Shown here: positions 43,184-45,391 of the stretch, piece after piece
How the letters are laid out: each line of letters opens with the position of its first letter
Position numbering within the stretch: the stretch's first letter is position 1
NCBI GenBank assembly: GCA_022496785.1
Contig: SNAP01000012.1
Location: 1 to 45,391, forward strand
Source: Marinilabiliaceae bacterium JC040
GTDB taxonomy: Bacteria > Bacteroidota > Bacteroidia > Bacteroidales > Marinifilaceae
Length of the DNA: 45,391 nucleotides
Reading direction: 5' to 3'
Notes under the pieces: generated by a model
Seen by the model: the letters and a program-made list of their open reading frames with translations, nothing else
Databases searched by the model: none
Told to the model about the DNA's origin: nothing
Made by a program: the position numbers and the translations under genes

Positions 43184-43723
43184 ATGCAAGATATAGAAGT
43201 ATTGGAAATGTTTAATAATTCTAAAAATAAAGATAAAGCTTTTAGAATTATTGTTGACAAGTATAAAGAGCGACTATATTGGCATGTTAGAAGAATAGTT
43301 GTTTCGCATACAGATACAGATGATGTATTACAAAATACATTTATTAAAGTTTGGAAAGGATTGAATAATTTTAGATGGGATTCTGAATTATACACTTGGA
43401 TGTATAGGATAGCAACAAATGAATCACTATCATTTTTAGAATCAAAAAAACGTAAATCGTTTTCTTCAGGTTCTAATGTCGAAGATATTCTATTAGAGAA
43501 TTTAGAAGCTGATGAATATTTTGATGGAGATGAAATTCAGTATAAGCTACAGCAAGCTATTCTAAAATTACCTTCTAAACAGCGTTTAGTCTTTAATATG
43601 AAGTATTATGAGAAGATGAAGTATTCAGAGATATCAGAAATATTAGAAACATCTGAAGGAGCTTTAAAAGCTTCATACCATCATGCAGTTAAAAAAGTAG
43701 AGGAAATATTAACTTTAGTATAA
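43184..43723 (+). CDS. ECF-type RNA polymerase sigma factor
   Basis: A 179-residue sigma-70 family protein with region 2 (about 22-85, HTDTDDVLQNTFIKVWKGLN and LYTWMYRIATNESLSFLE) and region 4 (about 118-175, LPSKQRLVFNMKYYEKMKYS, helix-turn-helix EISEILETSEGALKASYHHA), with no region 1 or 3. It is followed 8 nt later by a single-helix membrane protein that is a likely anti-sigma factor. The set is a common Bacteroidota envelope-stress arrangement. Confidence 0.92.
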   Translation: MQDIEVLEMFNNSKNKDKAFRIIVDKYKERLYWHVRRIVVSHTDTDDVLQNTFIKVWKGLNNFRWDSELYTWMYRIATNESLSFLESKKRKSFSSGSNVEDILLENLEADEYFDGDEIQYKLQQAILKLPSKQRLVFNMKYYEKMKYSEISEILETSEGALKASYHHAVKKVEEILTLV

Positions 43724-43731
43724 ATACACCT

Positions 43732-44118
43732 ATGGAAAAGAATATTAATAAAAAAGAGGAATCATTTAAAATTCCAGAAGGTTATTTTAATGATTTTACA
43801 GATAGAGTAATGGATAATATTGAAAAGGAGAATAAAAAGACTTCTTTAAAAGATATTAAGCCAATGTTTAAAACGGTATTTTGGTTAGCTGCAAGTTTCG
43901 TTATTGTTTTTGGTATGGGAAAAATAGTGTTTTCTTTAGCAGTAGATCCTAATCAAAAGATTCAAAATACAAATCAAACTGCATATGTTGATAAAGTAAA
44001 ACAAACTGAAAGTACAGATTACTTCTTTGATGATATTGATATGTCAGATGAAGAGATAATTGATTATTTATCAGAGCAGGATATTAATCAAGAAAAACTA
44101 GTAGCAAATCTGAAGTAA
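43732..44118 (+). CDS. Putative single-pass anti-sigma factor
   Basis: A 128-residue protein with a cytoplasmic N-terminus bearing FKIPEGYFNDFTDRV (12-26), a motif common in Bacteroidota proteins encoded just after ECF sigma genes. One membrane helix lies at about 46-68 (FKTVFWLAASFVIVFGMG), followed by an acidic periplasmic tail. No zinc-binding HxxxCxxC anti-sigma motif is present. The anti-sigma role is inferred from position and topology. Confidence 0.7.
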   Translation: MEKNINKKEESFKIPEGYFNDFTDRVMDNIEKENKKTSLKDIKPMFKTVFWLAASFVIVFGMGKIVFSLAVDPNQKIQNTNQTAYVDKVKQTESTDYFFDDIDMSDEEIIDYLSEQDINQEKLVANLK

Positions 44119-44137
44119 TAAATTATATAGACTAGGT

Positions 44138-44596
44138 ATGAAGAAAATAGTATTTTATTTATTTATAACATTCTTCGTTATAAATATAAGCAATGTTAAA
44201 GCACAGAGATGTTGTGATAGATCTAAAATGAAATCTTATAAAGTTAGTTTTATAACAGAGAAACTATCTTTAAGTCCTGAAGAAAGTCAGAAATTCTGGC
44301 CTTTATACAATGAAATGTATTCAAAAATTCATAAAGAAAATAAAGCACTTAAATCTCTATTGTATAAATATAAGGATAGCGATTATAAGAATATTGATTC
44401 TAAAGAGGCTAAGAAAGTTCTTGATGAAATATTACTAAAAAGGAAGAATATTGCAGAAATTTATGAAGAGTACATTAGAAAAATTAGCAAAACATTACCT
44501 CCAAATAAAGTTTTAAAACTATTAACATTGGAGAAAGAATTTAATAGAGGACTATTACACAGAATATATAGAAGAGGAAGACATAGAAATAAATAA
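44138..44596 (+). CDS. Periplasmic Spy/CpxP-like helical protein
   Basis: A 152-residue exported protein (signal peptide ending VKA-Q, residues 1-22) with a mature, highly charged all-helical domain of the LTxxQ/Spy-CpxP type: ITEKLSLSPEESQKFWPLYN at about 39-58 is the typical LTPEQ-like segment, and the second half repeats helix pairs. A Cys pair (C25-C26) follows the cleavage site and a basic Arg/His tail ends the protein. In this position such proteins are thought to sense or buffer misfolded periplasmic proteins or metals for the ECF sigma system (inference). Confidence 0.75.
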   Translation: MKKIVFYLFITFFVINISNVKAQRCCDRSKMKSYKVSFITEKLSLSPEESQKFWPLYNEMYSKIHKENKALKSLLYKYKDSDYKNIDSKEAKKVLDEILLKRKNIAEIYEEYIRKISKTLPPNKVLKLLTLEKEFNRGLLHRIYRRGRHRNK

Positions 44597-44679
44597 AAAA
44601 ATATATTTTTCTAAATTCCTGACATTCATATAAATGACTCTAAATGCCCAATAATTACTGCAAAAAAACTTGATAATTA

Positions 44680-44710
44680 TTTGTATGATGTGATTATTTT
44701 TATACTTTTG
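44680..44710 (+). promoter_or_regulatory. Promoter of the tRNA-Ser/tRNA-Pro unit
   Basis: TTTG (44680-44683), exactly 19 nt, TACTTTTG (44703-44710); transcription would begin just before tRNA-Ser at 44721. An ideal Bacteroidota primary promoter. Confidence 0.8.
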
Positions 44711-44720
44711 TAATCGCAAA

Positions 44721-44812
<92 letters not shown>

Positions 44813-44817
44813 GTTAT

Positions 44818-44892
44818 CGGGGTGTAGCGCAGTCCGGTTAGCGCACCTGCTTTGGGAGCAGGGGGTCCCAGGTTCGAATCCTGGTACCCCGA
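44818..44892 (+). tRNA. tRNA-Pro(TGG)
   Basis: A 75-nt tRNA with acceptor CGGGGTG/TACCCCG (one G-U), anticodon stem CCTGC/GCAGG with loop TTTGGGA, anticodon TGG at 44853-44855, and T-arm GGTTCGAATCC. CCA not encoded. It is 8 nt after tRNA-Ser and cotranscribed; a second copy starts at 45346. Confidence 0.95.
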
Positions 44893-44893
44893 C

Positions 44894-44925
44894 AAAAGGT
44901 CTAAGTTTATTCTTAGACCTTTTTT
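44894..44925 (+). terminator. Terminator after tRNA-Ser/tRNA-Pro
   Basis: A perfect 12-bp stem AAAAGGTCTAAG (44894-44905) with CTTAGACCTTTT (44912-44923), TTTATT loop, T-run. Confidence 0.85.
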
Positions 44926-45272
44926 GTTTTATATATTTTTCTGATATACTAGTTTACTTTATTTGTAATCATAATCTCTGTGTACACATAAATTATAAGT
45001 ACATGATTTTGTTTTTAACTTATGCCAAGAGATGTTAGTAATATGAATATTTTTATATTTATACTTACTACAATCTATTTAAAAAACATCTATACTTCAC
45101 TGTAAGATAAATTTCTCACTTATTCTTCAAAAAATCTTTTATAAGTTCTATAAATAAAGCTCTATCTTAATATCAATTTAAATACTTACTCTTCTATTCA
45201 CTTGTACCTTAGTTTATTAGTAGTATCGACTTATTTTCTTCTTAAAAAAGACAATAATAAAGGTCTAAAAAG
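44926..45272. other. Very AT-rich gap between tRNA genes, no gene seen
   Basis: About 350 bp of low-GC DNA with no credible coding frame, no strong hairpin and no recognisable RNA gene. Only the promoter of the next tRNA is found at its right edge. Confidence 0.6.
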
Positions 45273-45303
45273 TTTGTAAAGACACTAAAGATATTTATCT
45301 TTG
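45273..45303 (+). promoter_or_regulatory. Promoter of the second tRNA-Pro unit
   Basis: TTTG (45273-45276), exactly 19 nt, TATCTTTG (45296-45303), 42 nt before the tRNA-Pro start; matches the promoter before tRNA-Ser in form. Confidence 0.8.
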
Positions 45304-45345
45304 CATCGCAATCAGGGAAAAAGAGAAGATTGCAATAAAGATTAT

Positions 45346-45391
45346 CGGGGTGTAGCGCAGTCCGGTTAGCGCACCTGCTTTGGGAGCAGGG
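45346..45391 (+). tRNA. tRNA-Pro(TGG), second copy, cut by window end
   Basis: The first 46 nt are identical to the tRNA-Pro at 44818, including the D-arm and TGG anticodon. It is truncated only because the window ends. It has its own promoter. Confidence 0.9.

Overview
The window is an AT-rich bacterial chromosome segment, almost certainly from a Bacteroidota (Bacteroidetes) member, probably of the Bacteroidales/Marinilabiliales type. The evidence is a complete moxR-DUF58-Bat (BatA/B/C/D/E) operon, the tmRNA tag GENNYALAA, start codons preceded by A-rich leaders instead of Shine-Dalgarno sites, tRNA and tmRNA genes without an encoded CCA end, and several promoters of the Bacteroidota form TTTG-N19-TAnnTTTG.

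Positions 1-7850 are accessory. They hold the 3' part of a type I restriction-modification locus: a decayed hsdS specificity gene, a coiled-coil/membrane protein of unknown function, and an intact hsdR motor/nuclease gene. Next comes a tightly overlapping three-gene cassette: a GHKL ATPase with a STAS-like N-terminus, a DUF4325 STAS-like protein and a two-helix membrane protein. It looks like a partner-switch module and is the best candidate here for an undescribed defence or signalling system. Four tandem copies of a gene for a ~55-residue two-helix membrane peptide follow, the last one frameshifted. This block stops against the 3' end of the tmRNA gene ssrA, a classic integration point for genomic islands.

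Positions 7911-25905 are core housekeeping: ssrA(-), hisS, hutH, purE(-), hpt, obgE, the topoisomerase IV pair parE-parC, aroK, ruvC(-), serS(-), rpmA/rplU(-), pgi, a YrbG-type Ca2+/Na+ antiporter, rocD(-) and a small membrane protein. Hairpin terminators separate most units.

Positions 26069-34410 are the moxR-DUF58-BatD-like-batA-batB-batC-batD-batE operon, a membrane/periplasmic VWA-TPR complex with an AAA+ chaperone. The next gene is dnaX, which is split at a run of 12 A residues: the 0 frame stops just after the run (gamma form) and the -1 frame continues for about 212 residues (tau form). This is the arrangement expected for programmed frameshifting or transcriptional slippage.

Positions 36287-44596 hold a membrane-anchored metallophosphatase, a FISUMP lipoprotein(-), a TlpA-like thioredoxin with thioredoxin reductase, an mtaB-acyltransferase-glycosyltransferase cluster, and an ECF sigma factor operon with a putative anti-sigma protein and a periplasmic Spy/CpxP-like protein. 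The right end carries tRNA-Ser(GCT), tRNA-Pro(TGG) and the start of a second identical tRNA-Pro(TGG), each transcription unit with a near-ideal promoter.
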